Assembly: GCA_049999765.1 (NCBI GenBank)
Contig: JBNGIQ010009386.1
Coordinates: 33,525-94,865 of the forward strand
DNA from: Phaeoceros laevis
Lineage: Eukaryota > Anthocerotophyta > Anthocerotopsida > Notothyladales
Direction: 5' to 3'
DNA: 61,341 bases
Under the pieces are notes generated by a model. It saw only the letters and a program-made list of their open reading frames with translations, was not told the DNA's origin and ran no database searches. The translations under genes were made by a program, and so were the position numbers. This document shows, one piece after another, positions 44,230-55,640 of this stretch; position 1 is the stretch's first letter, and every line of letters begins with the position of its first letter.

Positions 44230-44907
44230 TTGCGTTGCCCCAATGTGCAGCTCAGAGGAAATCAGCACTTGCTGCCGTCACCATTTCCTGTTCCAAGAAG
44301 GACAAGGAAGAAGCGCCTGTGAATGACGAGGGGGGCGGTGATGGAGAGGAGAGGAAGAAGAGGAAGATGGAGGGAGGGATCCGGAGGGAGGGCAAAAATG
44401 ACGAGAGCATGAATGGGGGGCGTGATAGTGCACGTATTTGGCCATGAATGCGCTGGGCTTAGCTGGTTCAGGACTGCGGGCAAGCGAGCTGCTCGGGGGA
44501 TGTACTGCCACGGCGTAATTGCAGGTAGTGAAGCAACGGACCGAACCGAACGCCTGCAGCCGATTTGCACGTCACGCTCAGTCGTTCATCATGGTGCGCA
44601 GCCGTTGCACCGCATTGGGGCAGGCTCGGACACGGTACATTTGTAAGCTGATTAGTTGTCCTGCGAGCCAGCCCTTGGGTGCCGTGCGCACATACCAAAC
44701 CTTCAGCCGAGTCGGTCTCCGAACCTTCACAATTTCATAAACACCCAAAGCACAAAATCAATCTAGAATCTTGAAGGCGAAGAAGTTCGGAAGAACTTTA
44801 GAGTACGTGCTTATTATGGGTCCGAAATGGTCCACACGTTTGCGATACAGTACAGTTTTACAGTGTTTATGTACAATATATAAAAATAACACAAATTTTG
44901 TCATTCC
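44230..44907. other. Upstream region of the aspartic protease
   Basis: About 680 bp with purine-rich text near 44330-44400 (GGAGAGGAGAGGAAGAAG). Probably the 5' UTR and promoter of the minus-strand protease. No other feature is seen. Confidence 0.4.
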
Positions 44908-44988
44908 GTCAACATGGCCGAGTGGTTAAGGCGTCAGACTCGAAATCTGATGGGTTCGCCCTCGCAGGTTCGAATCCTGCTGTTGACG
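44908..44988 (+). tRNA. tRNA-Ser(CGA)
   Basis: An 81-nt cloverleaf. Acceptor arms GTCAACA (44908-44914) and TGTTGAC (44981-44987) pair fully. The D arm contains GCCGAGTGGTTAAGGC (A box), the anticodon stem-loop CAGACTCGAAATCTG has anticodon CGA (reads UCG, Ser), a long variable arm TGGGTTCGCCCTCGC is typical of serine tRNA, and the T arm is GCAGGTTCGAATCCTGC (B box). No intron. A TTTT at about 45010 could stop Pol III. Confidence 0.97.
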
Positions 44989-45804
44989 TGATTCCACTGT
45001 ATACCATCTTTTAGTGGTGACTCGTAACTGAGGGTAACTAACCTTCAGGCTTGTGCCAGAAACAGCAGAAAGCGCCGTGATGGCAGACAAGGCAGGATCC
45101 GTATCCCCTGGTGCCTGTCACTTATGACAAAGCCAAGCAAAAAGGACACATCCCTCCCCATGCCTGCCACAACCTTACTGTAGCACTGCTGTGTGCGGCT
45201 GACCTGCCATTGACTGGGACAGAGACAGGTACCGTGACCCAAATCAGCAGCTGTGTAACGGTGCCTGATTTATCGTATTAGAGCCAGCAGGCACAGGAGC
45301 CCGAAGCAACTTGGCCGCTCGAGCTGTTTCGCAAGTGTGGGCTAGCCTAGTCTAGTTTTGTGGACTAGGCTAGTCAGAATGTGATGCCAAGAAGTACCAG
45401 CCAGCACCAAGTTACCAACCCTTCCGTAGCACTCTACAGGGACTGGACAGTGTACACAAGCAAGCCCATAGGCATGTAGTCCATCCTGGTTGGTAGAGAT
45501 GTTGGTAGGCATAGACCTTCTTTTGTGTGGACCCTAGCTGGTAGAAAATCTAAAGATATGAGTAGACATAAGATTTTATATCGGAAATATACCCTAGTTA
45601 CAGGTTCCCACACCTAAGAAACTCGTTTCTTGCATTTCAGAGTTTCCACGATTCTCTTTTCTAAGTTTCTAGGGCGTTTTTAGAATAATGCCACGAGTTT
45701 TATAAAGTAACCTTCCAAGAGTTTTATAAAGTAACCTTCCTAGTGCCCGCCCCCCCCCCTACGCCTTGTGCTATGTTATTACTTCAATCATAAAATTTTA
45801 AAAA
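44989..45804. other. Intergenic stretch after tRNA-Ser
   Basis: About 800 bp, increasingly AT-rich, no gene recognised. A short near-duplication (AGTTTTATAAAGTAACCTTCC twice) lies at about 45693-45740, followed by a run of C at about 45747-45758. Confidence 0.45.
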
Positions 45805-46264
45805 GAACTAGTATATGGCCCGTGGAATTTGAGGGTAATCACCCGTCCGTCCATCCCATCCATCCCATGCATCCCATGCATCCCCATCCATCCCCATCCA
45901 CCCCCATCCACCCCCATCCATCCCATTCATCCATCTCATCCATCCAATCCATCCATGCGTTAAAACAGTTAAAACCCATAAACCGTTAGAATTAAGGGGA
46001 TATAAACAATTTGAACCAACAAACTTTATGAAGTGGAGCGGTAGGTCACATGGTTCGGGTTTCCCAGCGAGTTTGACAGGGCGTGGGTTCAACTTTCGGC
46101 TCTGCCTTTGTTTTACAGCGCGCTCACGCTCCCTCTCGCGTTGACGCTCACGCTCACATGCGCGCAACACTCATATCCCCATCCATCCTCATCCCGCATA
46201 CAACATATAGAGAGAGCATGTCACACACACAAACACTCTCTCCCTACTTTTTTATAATATAAGA
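45805..46264. mobile_element. Repeat element with CATCC microsatellite and weak tRNA-like part
   Basis: Starts with AACTAGTATATGGCCCGTGG (about 45807) and runs into a CCATCC-type microsatellite (about 45842-45956). The same head plus microsatellite recurs at 61178-61341, so it is a dispersed family. After the microsatellite, 46033-46045 (GTGGAGCGGTAGG) and 46086-46097 (GGTTCAACTTTC) weakly resemble tRNA-type A and B boxes 53 bp apart, as in SINEs. It ends in a TCTCTCCCTACTTTTTTATAA stretch. Class (SINE, Helitron or other) cannot be settled from one full copy. Confidence 0.45.
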
Positions 46265-47054
46265 TAAAAGATCTTACTTTTTTTTAAAGCTTTTTTTAGG
46301 GGAGCTCAGGCTAAACCAACATGCCGGGGCGTTTTTTTTGTAAATACGTAAATTACTTACGTCACGTTTTTTACCACGTTTTTGTCAAATAGGAGTTTTT
46401 TTGCAGATCCATACAAACGGGTACTAAACATATTTTTCAAGTATTTTATAATATTTGATTGTTTGATTTGGTGGTTACTTACACTGTGCAAAGCCCGATT
46501 TGGGCTTCCCGCTAGCTCTGAACTTACTAAGTCTGTACTTAGTACTTACTAACTTAGCTACTCTTAGTAAGCAGTGCGAATATTTTAAGTATTTTTAGTA
46601 TTTTACTTTTTTTCCCAGAGATGAAAAACACTTGCGTTTTTTTCATGATTAGAGTAGAAAACGAAAACTACCAAGTTTTATTAGTAAAATATGGAGTTAG
46701 CGGTAACTATGTGCTAAACATTAGATATTTCAATACAAAACATTCCACTTTAGCCACTATTGGCTCGTCCTCTACCGGGGGACAGTGGATAGGGTAGGCT
46801 GTTGCACACTAGCTTAACCCTGGAACCCTTGGGCACGAGGTCCCAAGCAACCCGAGGGTTGGACTTAATGAGAGAAGTGGAGAAGTGGAGAAGGTCTTCA
46901 GGCCCTAGCTGGGACCTGCTGCAATTGTTTCAGTAAGGCAGGAAAAATATCCATTATGTTTAACTTAAAGCTATGAAGCTAGAGGGCCGGGAAGTCATCA
47001 AACCATGAAATGTGTTGTATACTAGATACAACACCAAAAACTTCTCCCCAGTTA
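46265..47054. other. AT-rich intergenic DNA
   Basis: About 800 bp with low GC and many T and A runs, unlike the gene-dense left part. No gene is recognised. It may be old retroelement sequence belonging with the LINE relic to its right. Confidence 0.4.
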
Positions 47055-47560
47055 CTAGACCATTTCTCCAAGGCCTTGTGCTGCTTTTTCAGAGTCCTTG
47101 AGGAGGTACTTCACCTGCAATTGTTTCCAACCTGACTGACAAGCCAGCTCAAGGTGCGAGATAACATTGTGCAAGAGGACTGAAAAATTAGTATTTGACA
47201 TAGACATAAGCCGGTCACATCTGGCCCTCCACACAAACCAAAGAGAAATGAAGAAAGCATGGCTAATAATTGCCTTATGTTTGTTGCTGAAGAACCCAAA
47301 GAACAGGTCTTCAAAATTAACAGGAGGACAAAACAAGCTGTTGGAATTAGGAAACGTAGCCAACAGACCTAAGAGCAAGTTCCAGACTTTGATAATAGGA
47401 GGGTAGTAAATAGACCGTGATAAAGAGAGTTGTCAAAATTCAGGGTACAGGTTGGGCATATGTGAGATCTTACTCCCGTTTCCTTGTGAAAGGAGCCAAA
47501 AAAACGAAAAAATATATGAACTTCACAATTGGAGTTACTATTTGCTTGATGGAAACTCGT
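47055..47560 (-). pseudogene. LINE (non-LTR retrotransposon) ORF2 C-terminal relic
   Basis: Minus-strand frames read a zinc-binding RT-tail: CPTCTLNFDNSLYHGLF at about 47430-47480. After a frame change comes NLLLGLLATFPNSNSLFCPP and FFGFFSNKHKAIISHAFFI, SLWFVWRARCDRLM. The Cys-x2-Cys...His pattern followed by a Trp-rich WRAR motif is the zf-RVT region at the end of plant LINE ORF2. Frameshifts and the missing RT core make it a 5'-truncated dead copy, the usual fate of LINE insertions. Confidence 0.6.
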
Positions 47561-47915
47561 TATTCCCAAAAAATCAAGAATAGTGGATTTTGTATTTCTT
47601 AATATTATTAAAATTAGTAATAAGGTCATTTTTATGAACAACCTCTCCAACTTTGGGTGCCCTGCATTAATACGTATCTCCGACAATAAGGTGTATGAAA
47701 GTATGATTCCTAGCTGGATTAGAAAAAAAAAGCAAACTACAATAATATTATCACTTCATCTCTTCATATCTTGGCTAGTTGGCTAGCATGGGCAGAATAA
47801 TCTTTTAGTGGGATATTATAAAGAACGTGATCTTTCTTTCCTTCAATTGATACACTTCCTTCAATACACTTCCTTTACTACAAGCACATAGTAAAAAATC
47901 TTCTTCTTCTTCTTC

Positions 47916-48716
47916 ATGGAAAAAAGGCATCAAGTTGCGCAATCGTTGGCATCATGTTTTCTGGTTCTCGCGATTACATCAAAAGCCACAGCAAAGTATT
48001 ATGACACCAATAGTGTAGTAAGTCCATGTACTGTACTACCAGCTCTAAAGTACGGAGATGCAATTAGCATTGGAATGATATTGGGAGGTAGGGAGCCTGA
48101 GAGTTGGTATCACAACAAATTAGTAGCAAATGGCCAAATGGACCCTTGCGACAAGTTTGTGAAAGACAGTAGTATTTACTACAAATATGCCGTGTTTAGG
48201 CCCAAATTAGATGCCCTGTCTATGTTTCATGTCAATAACCAAAGTGTGAAGGATGTTGAAAATGGTAACTCTAATACGGCCAGCCTAATAGTGTATGCAA
48301 AATCAGCTTACAATAATCAAACAGTGATTTCCCCACCTAGGTATTTCACTACCACATATGGCAAGATAGGAGGCTTGACGCTTGTTGCTAGGTTTGAAAA
48401 TGGTCTGCTAGCTGAGTTCTTGTGGAAAGACCAAGATTGCGCCTCTTGCGACAATACTCCTCAAACGTGCATTGAGAACAATTGCGTGACTATTGCGAGC
48501 CTTTGTGCCAATGCAGCTTATGCTCAATCATGTAATATGGCCGTTAATATTGCATTTTCAGGCACAGATCAGAAAAAAGTAGTCCTCCAAACTTGGTATC
48601 AAGTCAGTCAGATCAACAAGTTTTCACTCTCCAAAGTTTATAGTTCGTTGGCACAAAGGCTTCGAGATGAGTTTGGGTCCTCAAATGGTAGTGAAGATAT
48701 AACTCTAGGTGGATGA
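47916..48716 (+). CDS. Secreted cysteine-rich protein resembling the EXPP1 family
   Basis: An intronless gene of 266 residues from ATG 47916 to TGA 48714-48716. A signal peptide covers about residues 1-27 (SLASCFLVLAITSKATA). The rest resembles plant EXPP1-like/GPI-anchored proteins as I know them: VLPALKYGDAISIGMILGGR, DQDCASCDNTPQTCIENNC, IAFSGTDQKKVVLQTWYQVS and FSLSKVYSSLAQRLRDEF. About ten cysteines could form disulfides, and several N-glycosylation sites (NQS, NQT) are present. No clear GPI signal is visible at the end. Codon use is strikingly AT-rich compared with the left half of the window, as is the flanking DNA. Function in the family is unknown. TATTATAAAG at about 47813-47822 may be a TATA box. 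Confident as a gene, moderate as to family. Confidence 0.7.
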   Translation: MEKRHQVAQSLASCFLVLAITSKATAKYYDTNSVVSPCTVLPALKYGDAISIGMILGGREPESWYHNKLVANGQMDPCDKFVKDSSIYYKYAVFRPKLDALSMFHVNNQSVKDVENGNSNTASLIVYAKSAYNNQTVISPPRYFTTTYGKIGGLTLVARFENGLLAEFLWKDQDCASCDNTPQTCIENNCVTIASLCANAAYAQSCNMAVNIAFSGTDQKKVVLQTWYQVSQINKFSLSKVYSSLAQRLRDEFGSSNGSEDITLGG

Positions 48717-49803
48717 TGGAGACAGAGTGCCAACAAGTGTATTGAACAAGTCTTTAATGCTAGCTCGATATATGTGATATATGTGATTGCGAAAAACTAT
48801 GTCACATATAATGAGATTTTAATGCGCAAAATTAAAAAGGTCGACCCTACTTGACTCTGATGGATGTTTTATTATAAAGATGCTAGCTCCTAGCACACGT
48901 AGAAGGAAGGTGTTTTTTTTTGTGATTGGCAGGGCACTTGCATATCACACATGTGACCAAAGAAATGCCACGAAAATCATTGTGTAGTGAACTAGAGATC
49001 AAATTAAGTTCTAACTAAAGAAGAGAGTTGGTCACAATTTGGTTACTGGGATACTTTCTCTTTCATTGTGACCGGCTTAATGCTTTTTTATTTTCTTTGT
49101 CCGAAGTTGTGATTCAGAAAGGAATTGTTTCAGACACTTGCAAGCTAGATATAGATGTACATCATCTTGAAGAACCTTGAAGTCATGTTTGCACTACTTA
49201 TGATAATTAGGTCCCGGAGATGAATCAAGAAGATCGTGCAATATCCCATTGAAAGAGGGATTTGAATCACTTACACAAGGAGAATGTATTTCAAATGTTG
49301 TTCATCTTGCTAGAACTTCTGCACCTCTTATTGCATGGCCTTTTTATTTATTTACTTATTCAGTAGGCGTATGCAGCCATTAGGCTATGACGCCAGGCAA
49401 GTGCATGGCCTTGGATACCTCTAGCATATGGGAAATAGAAAGTGGGTTATTATGAAACTTCCAAACCCATGTTATGCCATTGTAAGATTGAGGAACAAAG
49501 TAGAAAATAGGTTATTATGAAACTTCCAACTTTATGTTATGCCCTTGTAGCAGTGAGGAACGATTGTTCATACACAACCGTTTGCAATCCATTGGACATT
49601 CGCTTTTCACGACTATGGTCTCAGACTTTGAATACATCCTTTCAAATTTCAAACTGCAGTTAACCTGTAAGCTGAATAAGAAGGGAAAATATCGAGTTTG
49701 ATAGTTTGATATAATTGTTCCCACACGGGACGCTTTACAAATAACATTTGACTAAGATTACATTGTACAACTAGTTTGTAGGAAGCATGTGCATCCCCTT
49801 TCG
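48717..49803. other. Intergenic stretch with a small tandem duplication
   Basis: About 1.1 kb, AT-rich, no gene recognised. Contains the tandem duplication at 49436-49565. Confidence 0.45.
49436..49565. repeat. Diverged tandem duplication of about 65 bp
   Basis: Two consecutive units (about 49436-49500 and 49501-49565) share GGTTATTATGAAACTTCCAA, TTATGCC and GAGGAAC and differ at about a fifth of positions. Confidence 0.75.
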
Positions 49804-52781
49804 TTAACCCTGTCTCTTATTGTTGCAGGATCTCTTCCTGTGGGGCAGCTCACCTTTTTTAACTTCTTTGTGCCTTGGCGACCTACGTGGTAGAGCAGCC
49901 ATACCAGCCACCTTGCTAGCGGCCCTTGTGCGGATTGTCGATGTAGAGACTGGATTTTGCACCTCAAAGCGAAGGGAGCCTTGCTTCCTTCCTCTCTTGG
50001 AAGGACCTGTTTCCCTTCGCCATTCCACAACATTCATGAAGGTGCCCGCATCTCCCACCGCTACATTCGACGTGGATGGGAAGAGCTGCATGGTAATGGG
50101 TGCCTGTAGGACAGGTGAGTATGTAGGAATCTCATAAACAGAACTACCCTGACGGATTTCTGTAAGCAGCGGCATGTTCACGGTGGCGATCTTTGAGTGG
50201 AAGACTCGTAGCCGCTGCTGTGCTTGCTGATCCTCCACTTCTCCTCTGAGTAACTGGACTAGTTTCCACTGTCCGCCGTCCTTTTCACGGACAGACAATT
50301 CTAACTCTCTCTACACTCAAAACCAAAACAATGTCAGAAACTATCACAAACATGCACATCCCTAGAGTATGCAGGCCACATGGTCACATAATACCTCAAG
50401 CACTCCCAATGCCGTGGCTGGGTCTCGGATTGTCCAAAAGGGCTCATTTGGCAGCAAAGATGGAGCATGTTGTGGAAGCACCTGTGGCAGGCCGTTGTGT
50501 TTCTTCATACTTTTGAACTGCCATCACAAGTAACTGTAGTACTCAGCCACCTCAGTTTCACCACATAAACAGTTGCTGCACTTGTTGCCCACATTACAAG
50601 AAAAGTAAGATTCCTAGTGGCATAACATAGGCAACTCACATAATTATGTGCAAGAGCTTCTTCTGCTGTACACCGGCGGGAGGGATCGAAAGCCAGCATT
50701 CGAGACAAAAGATCCACCCCTTCTTCATCACAGCCAGCCAGTTGCAACGCTAAATTCCCGCGCTGTGAAAACAATGGTTCCAAGGTGTAACTAACAGACC
50801 CAATTAGCGCCAACCACGCACAGAATAACCTTAGTCTTGCTTACTCTGCCCGGCAGATGTTTCAAATAACTTCGCCATGATTCGCTTGGTACACTCTCGA
50901 TATCCTTCCAGCATGGTGTTCCAATAACATTGAAGATGACGTCCAACTGAAAAAAAGACGAACAAATTTTACCATTATGGCAACAACGTAACTCAGCACT
51001 GCAATCTCCAAGCGCAAGTAAAAACGTCTACCTGTTCTGCTAGAGCAGATCGACCATCTTCAGCATAATTCTCACCTCTCTCTGGAGTAGCAGGTTCACC
51101 TCTGAAACAGCGCAAGCACCGGTGCATCATGAGACAATCTGCAGTGCTGGCAAAGGATGAGAAATCAGCAAAAAATAACCTGAGGCTAACCTCACTCCAA
51201 AAAGAGGGCGAGATGGTGGCCCAGAACGCTGAGGAGTTAAGTGTCTCATCAGCAGCTCCTGCAAACAATCATCACTCTTAGTACCGTCAAGAAGGCATGG
51301 ACTGTCCAAGACGAATTTGGCTCAGCATGCTGAAGAGATTCTTAGACAAAAGCGGCCACTCATCTCACAGCAAAGGACCGACCACTCACCCAGAAAATGC
51401 AGCCAAGTGACCACCTGAAAGAAGAAAGAAACACATGAACGAGCTGGCAGGTTCAGAGTGAGTGACTGAGAGACATGGTATCCACAGCAAAATGTGAACA
51501 CCTATGCCGGCGGGACCCAACCCTCTTACATGTCAATAGCAGAGGAGTATTGTCCTTGCGACATGACAACCTCAGGTGCACGATAGCTCGGGGTTACCAC
51601 CTGTCAAATCGTTGACATTGCAATAAAGCATTTCATAAATAGCTGCTCGACTTACAGGTATGCTTAGAACACTGCTCTTTTGCAAGCACTATGTGTTGCT
51701 TCCAAGTTGGTGCCAATGTGCTAACCGTCTTTGTGTATTGTCGTACCAATTTCCTTCTGCTTTGCACTGGAGTAGAGGTACCTAGGTTGTCTGCCTGCTC
51801 TTGAAATGATGCATCCTGTAACGAACTTACAGTATGTCAAGGCACAAGTGCGCGAAAAACTGCTGCTACACCTGCTTCCCACCTCTGCCAGAACGAGAAA
51901 GGTACCTCAATGGCTGAGCGGGACAAGCCAAAGTCACACAACTTCACTTGCATCATCATATTGTTTGTTGTGATGAGGACGTTTTCAGATTTGATGTCCC
52001 TGCAGTGGCAGTTGGTTAACCATGACTTAATCATGCGACTAGCACCAAGGGGCTGTCTGCACCATGAAAAAAATGCAGGTACAGCTAAAATACCTGTGCC
52101 AGACATGCACTGAATGCATGTACTCTACACCGACAAGCAATTGCCACATTAGGTGCTTTACTTCATCTGGTGACAACCGCTCCTTGATATGGTACATGTC
52201 ACCTCTGCGATGCAACAACTGATGAGACCTTGCAGCTCTAGCTGTATTCTTGGAACATTCTGAAAGACTAACAATATACACCTGTCGGCAAACTCTGTTG
52301 CTAAATAAAGGTCCAGTCCTCCCTGAGTTTCCCTTGCTGGCTGGGTGAAGACATCTGTCACTGCAACCCAGAGAAGATGTGAACATTCACAGCATGGTGA
52401 CCAAACGACCAAAACGGTTCAATTAATGTGGGAGAGATGATATGTCTGAACCCTACGTACGTGAAATTATGTATGGATGGGACAGTCTCCGCATGATGCA
52501 AACCTCACGAAGCATACGCTTCGCCAGCACAGGACTACAAAGGATGTCTGGGATTCTCTGCAGATACATGCTAAAATCAGTGTGAAAATACGGTTGACTG
52601 CCAACTTGGCCCATCACAACCACCTCAACAGCAGCACAGCGGCAGGATAAACATTGCAATGAATAAAACATGTCGGCTACCTTGATGGCAACAACGATGC
52701 CGAGCTCCAGGTCATCTGCCCGGCAAACATCGCCATACGACCCTCCTCCAACGTACTCACGTACTTGGTATCGAGGGCCAA
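49804..52781 (-). CDS. CMGC/MAPK-like protein kinase without a TxY activation motif
   Basis: Thirteen in-frame exons: 52681-52781, 52461-52557, 52282-52360, 52094-52204, 51906-51999, 51530-51600, 51390-51414, 51191-51258, 51032-51101, 50845-50946, 50640-50762, 50395-50517 and 49804-50310; at least 523 residues. Kinase motifs: glycine loop VGGGSYGDVCRADD, Lys in VVAIK, helix C AKRMLREVCIMRRLSHPYII, WHRDIKSENVL, DFGLSRSAIE, TPSYRAPEVV, DMWSLGCIFWELL and RMLAFDPSRRCTAEEALAHN. Order and LDVIFNVIGTP place it near MAPKs, but between DFG and the APE region there is no TEY/TDY. A 24-residue acidic insert (exon 51032-51101) lengthens the MAPK insert. The 170-residue tail is basic (PSKRGRKQGS, RRSPRHKEVKKG), like a nuclear signal. 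The start codon lies upstream and is unresolved. Confidence 0.85.
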
Positions 52782-54149
52782 CTGCAAGTGCCAGGAACGT
52801 GTCCTTTGATTCTCAAATGGCAAACAATACCTTCATGGCACAGCTACATACTTGTCCTCAGAAAAACGAACTCAGGATTGTAGATTAGTTCAAACCTGTC
52901 CAAATTTTGTTGCATACGCTATACAGTCCGGCAGCAGTATCTATCACGATTACATCCATAGCCTGCACAGTGCAACTGACTTAGTCAAATTCATGTGTTA
53001 CTCATGTAGAGGAGATTTTAATGGGCAACCGCAGGAATTGTGGTGCCATCAATGCAATGCCTATAGGCTTGATACTGGCAAGAAGGCTCTACATCCTGAG
53101 GAAAACATATGAACTGGAAGGCCTCCCCAACGAAAGGAAAGTTCAGTTCCATGCCAATTCGGAGAAAGACTAAGGTAGCCGTCTCTGATGGAATGCAGGT
53201 TAAAGGAAATCTCCCGACTGCCCCACACTATGCTGGAAGAGATGAAGTCGTCCAATTCAACCCTTGAATTCAACTCTCCTAGCAGACGACAAGTTCAAGG
53301 AGAGCTTACAACAGATCACGGTGGACAAAAGGTACTATGGGAAACCCTCTCGCTGTTCTGTTTTTCTCGATTCTCCTGTTTTCAGAAATGGGGTTGCTCC
53401 CACATCTCCACCATAATTGGTGTCGAGCTACAGTTTGGAATTCTTGCAATCACTATTGAATCTGTCCACGAATGTACCTTCAGTCGAATCCCCAGTCGAA
53501 TCCCAAGCTTCTCCGACCAGCTCTACAGCATCGAGGAAAAACCTGCGGGCTCTTGTCGGCGGTTTGGATGCCCACCTGCGTCCGCTGCCACATGAATCAC
53601 AGGACTTCGATGATCGTGATCTAGTCGTACCGAAAACCAAGGCCACGCCTCCCATGATCGCTCACCGCCATGAGCTGAGAGCTTCCGATAAAAGCCCGAC
53701 AGCTCGTTGAACCTCAAAACTAGGATGCGAAAAATTGTACTTCAGAACTCAACCTCACATCATATCGCTTTTTCACGACCCGATTTCATACTGCCAAACC
53801 CCGGTTGAAGCTCTGTGATTGTTTTGAGGTGTTTGCTTGGGCTTGTAGCAGGCAGCTTCTTCCCCGAACTACAGGGCCCGAGGCTGAACAGGCATGTACC
53901 AGCTGGAACAAGCTTGCAGCAGGCAAACAAATGTCACGACATTGCAAACTTGCTGCATATGTTAAAAGCAGGGCAGAGTGAGGTGGAGATACTTTCTTGG
54001 TCTGCCGTAACTTTAGTCGAGAGATGTAGACAACAATCAAGGATGCACTACTGAGTGAACTGAGAGACATGTGAGGGCTCTCAGATTCTCGCTGAGTGCC
54101 GGGCTTCTGATTCGACACAACCAGACTCTGACAGCCTCGGGTCCCTGCA
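52782..54149. other. 5' region of the kinase gene, exons not resolved
   Basis: The kinase needs at least one more 5' exon here (minus strand, ending in phase 1). A minus-strand ORF from ATG 53655 (MGGVALVFGTTRSRSS) and an open frame at 53061-53273 are candidates, but I cannot connect them with confidence. The remainder shows no other gene. Confidence 0.4.
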
Positions 54150-55140
54150 GCTGGGAGAAGCAGCTGCCAACACGGATTCAGCAGGACTGGAAACTATCGT
54201 TGTGGTTGGCAGTTGCCTGGTGGCCATGTGCACAATGTGCGGGATTGTGGACTTTGGTATTTCTACAATAGCTTCCGCAGGCGGGTTTTCTCACAATAGC
54301 TTCCGTCTATGAATGTTTTACAGCACCGTCGAGCCTGAAATAATTGTCGGCAGCTACTTGATGGAATTTTGGGAGCCCAGGAAGTGTTTGACGTACAGGT
54401 GAGGCCCAGGCTGTGCAACAACGAAGGTAGCTTCATGCACAGGTTGAACAAAGCAAACTGGAGGCCGACGTTGTGGTTGTTGTGGGAGTGTGGGGGATGC
54501 ACTTATAGTGTACGGGAAATTGTTCGGAAGGACTGCGGTGACAGGGACGGGCATGATCTCGTGATATGCTCAGCACGGGCTCTTGCTCTAAAATTTGAAA
54601 CAGGCTGCTACAACCCTAGCAGATACTATCACAAATGCTTGCCTGCAGGCGTTGGTGCCCTTCGCAGGGAAAGCAGCTTCCTGCTCTGGTCAAAGAAAGA
54701 AGATAAGGTGCCTATGTCGTCATTGGCAGCTTCCTGGGAACTCGTATGCAAAGTTCGAGTCCGGACTTGAAGCACACAGAGTATTCGACAAGTTGCCCAT
54801 CGTAAAACGTGATGACCAGGAATATTTTAGCCTGTGGCCCTTACTTGTGAGCTTGCCAAACCCTTTAAGCGTTGAACACTGACAGCGAAAAGCTTTGGAA
54901 GCCTGAAGGATTGGGGATAGGCGCTCCCACTTAGAACAACGCCTTCTGACTCTGGTTAGGGGCCGTTAGTCTGTACAGTAGTATGCAACAAGAGGCTTAA
55001 ATCCACCAGTTTCTGTTACAGGCATGTGCAAGAGTAGGTGTACCAGCCCTGCGTCAGGGGAAGCAGCTCCCTGAACAGATTCAAGAGCAAGGTCTACAGG
55101 ATGAGCAAGGTAAACAGAGCAAGGGAAGCTTGTGCGGCAG
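54150..55140 (+). pseudogene. Decayed PPR repeats (plus strand)
   Basis: In changing frames, typical PLS-PPR phrases appear in order: LETIVVVGSCLVAMCTMCG at about 54188-54245, PEIIVGSYLMEF at about 54330, LHAQVEQSKLEADVVV at about 54432-54480, LEAHRVFDKLPI at about 54766-54800, and ACARVGVPALRQGKQLPEQI at about 55022-55082. Stops and frameshifts occur between all of them. Comparable phrases in live genes are VGNALVDMYAKCG, VFDKMP and GKQLHEQI. The region looks like one or more PPR genes long under no constraint, possibly copied several times. Confidence 0.72.
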
Positions 55141-55179
55141 CCATTGTGGTTCAGGCCTTTAGAACCGATGCGATGAGAG

Positions 55180-55640
55180 GATATTGCCTGTGGCCAGTTC
55201 ACTTTTTCTGCCTAATATGATCTTGACAGGAGTTGTATTGCATTCAGCAGAGCAAGGGAAGCCTTTGGTGCAGCTATTGTGGTTCAGGCCAGCGTTATGC
55301 CACCCCCATCTTCAGAACCGATGCCATTCCATCTCAGAATAGTGGAGTATCTACTGGAGGAAACCAGCAAGTTTTTTCATAAAAAGGTTTGAAAACTAGT
55401 TACCAAGTTTACTCGCTCCAATCATTTGTTACCTGTTTCCACTCGTATATCAAGCTGATTATGTTTTCCCAACAAATCAAGGCTAGATTTTGTTTGAGAG
55501 AAGATGGTCGACGTGCTTACCATTGATGTCAATATGGGCGGGTAACATTCTCTTATTGCTGCAAAGCCTCTAGATAGCGTTGTTCAGGCAGATAATGCTT
55601 TACTTCAGCATGTGTGCTGGCTTTGTGTGTGTTTACCTTG
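55180..55640. repeat. Direct repeat, left copy (about 460 bp)
   Basis: Matches 59585-59722 plus 60395-60760 in the same orientation, including CAGCAGAGCAAGGGAAGCCT, ATGCCATTCCATCTCA-type text and CCATTGATGTCAATATGGGC. Identity is roughly 80-85 percent by eye. The left copy is uninterrupted and directly follows the plus-strand PPR relics. No coding sense is evident. Confidence 0.88.

Noticed and set aside
45838-45957. CRISPR-like regular repetition
   Set aside because: It is a simple CATCC/CCATCC microsatellite with no unique spacers, in a plant nuclear genome.
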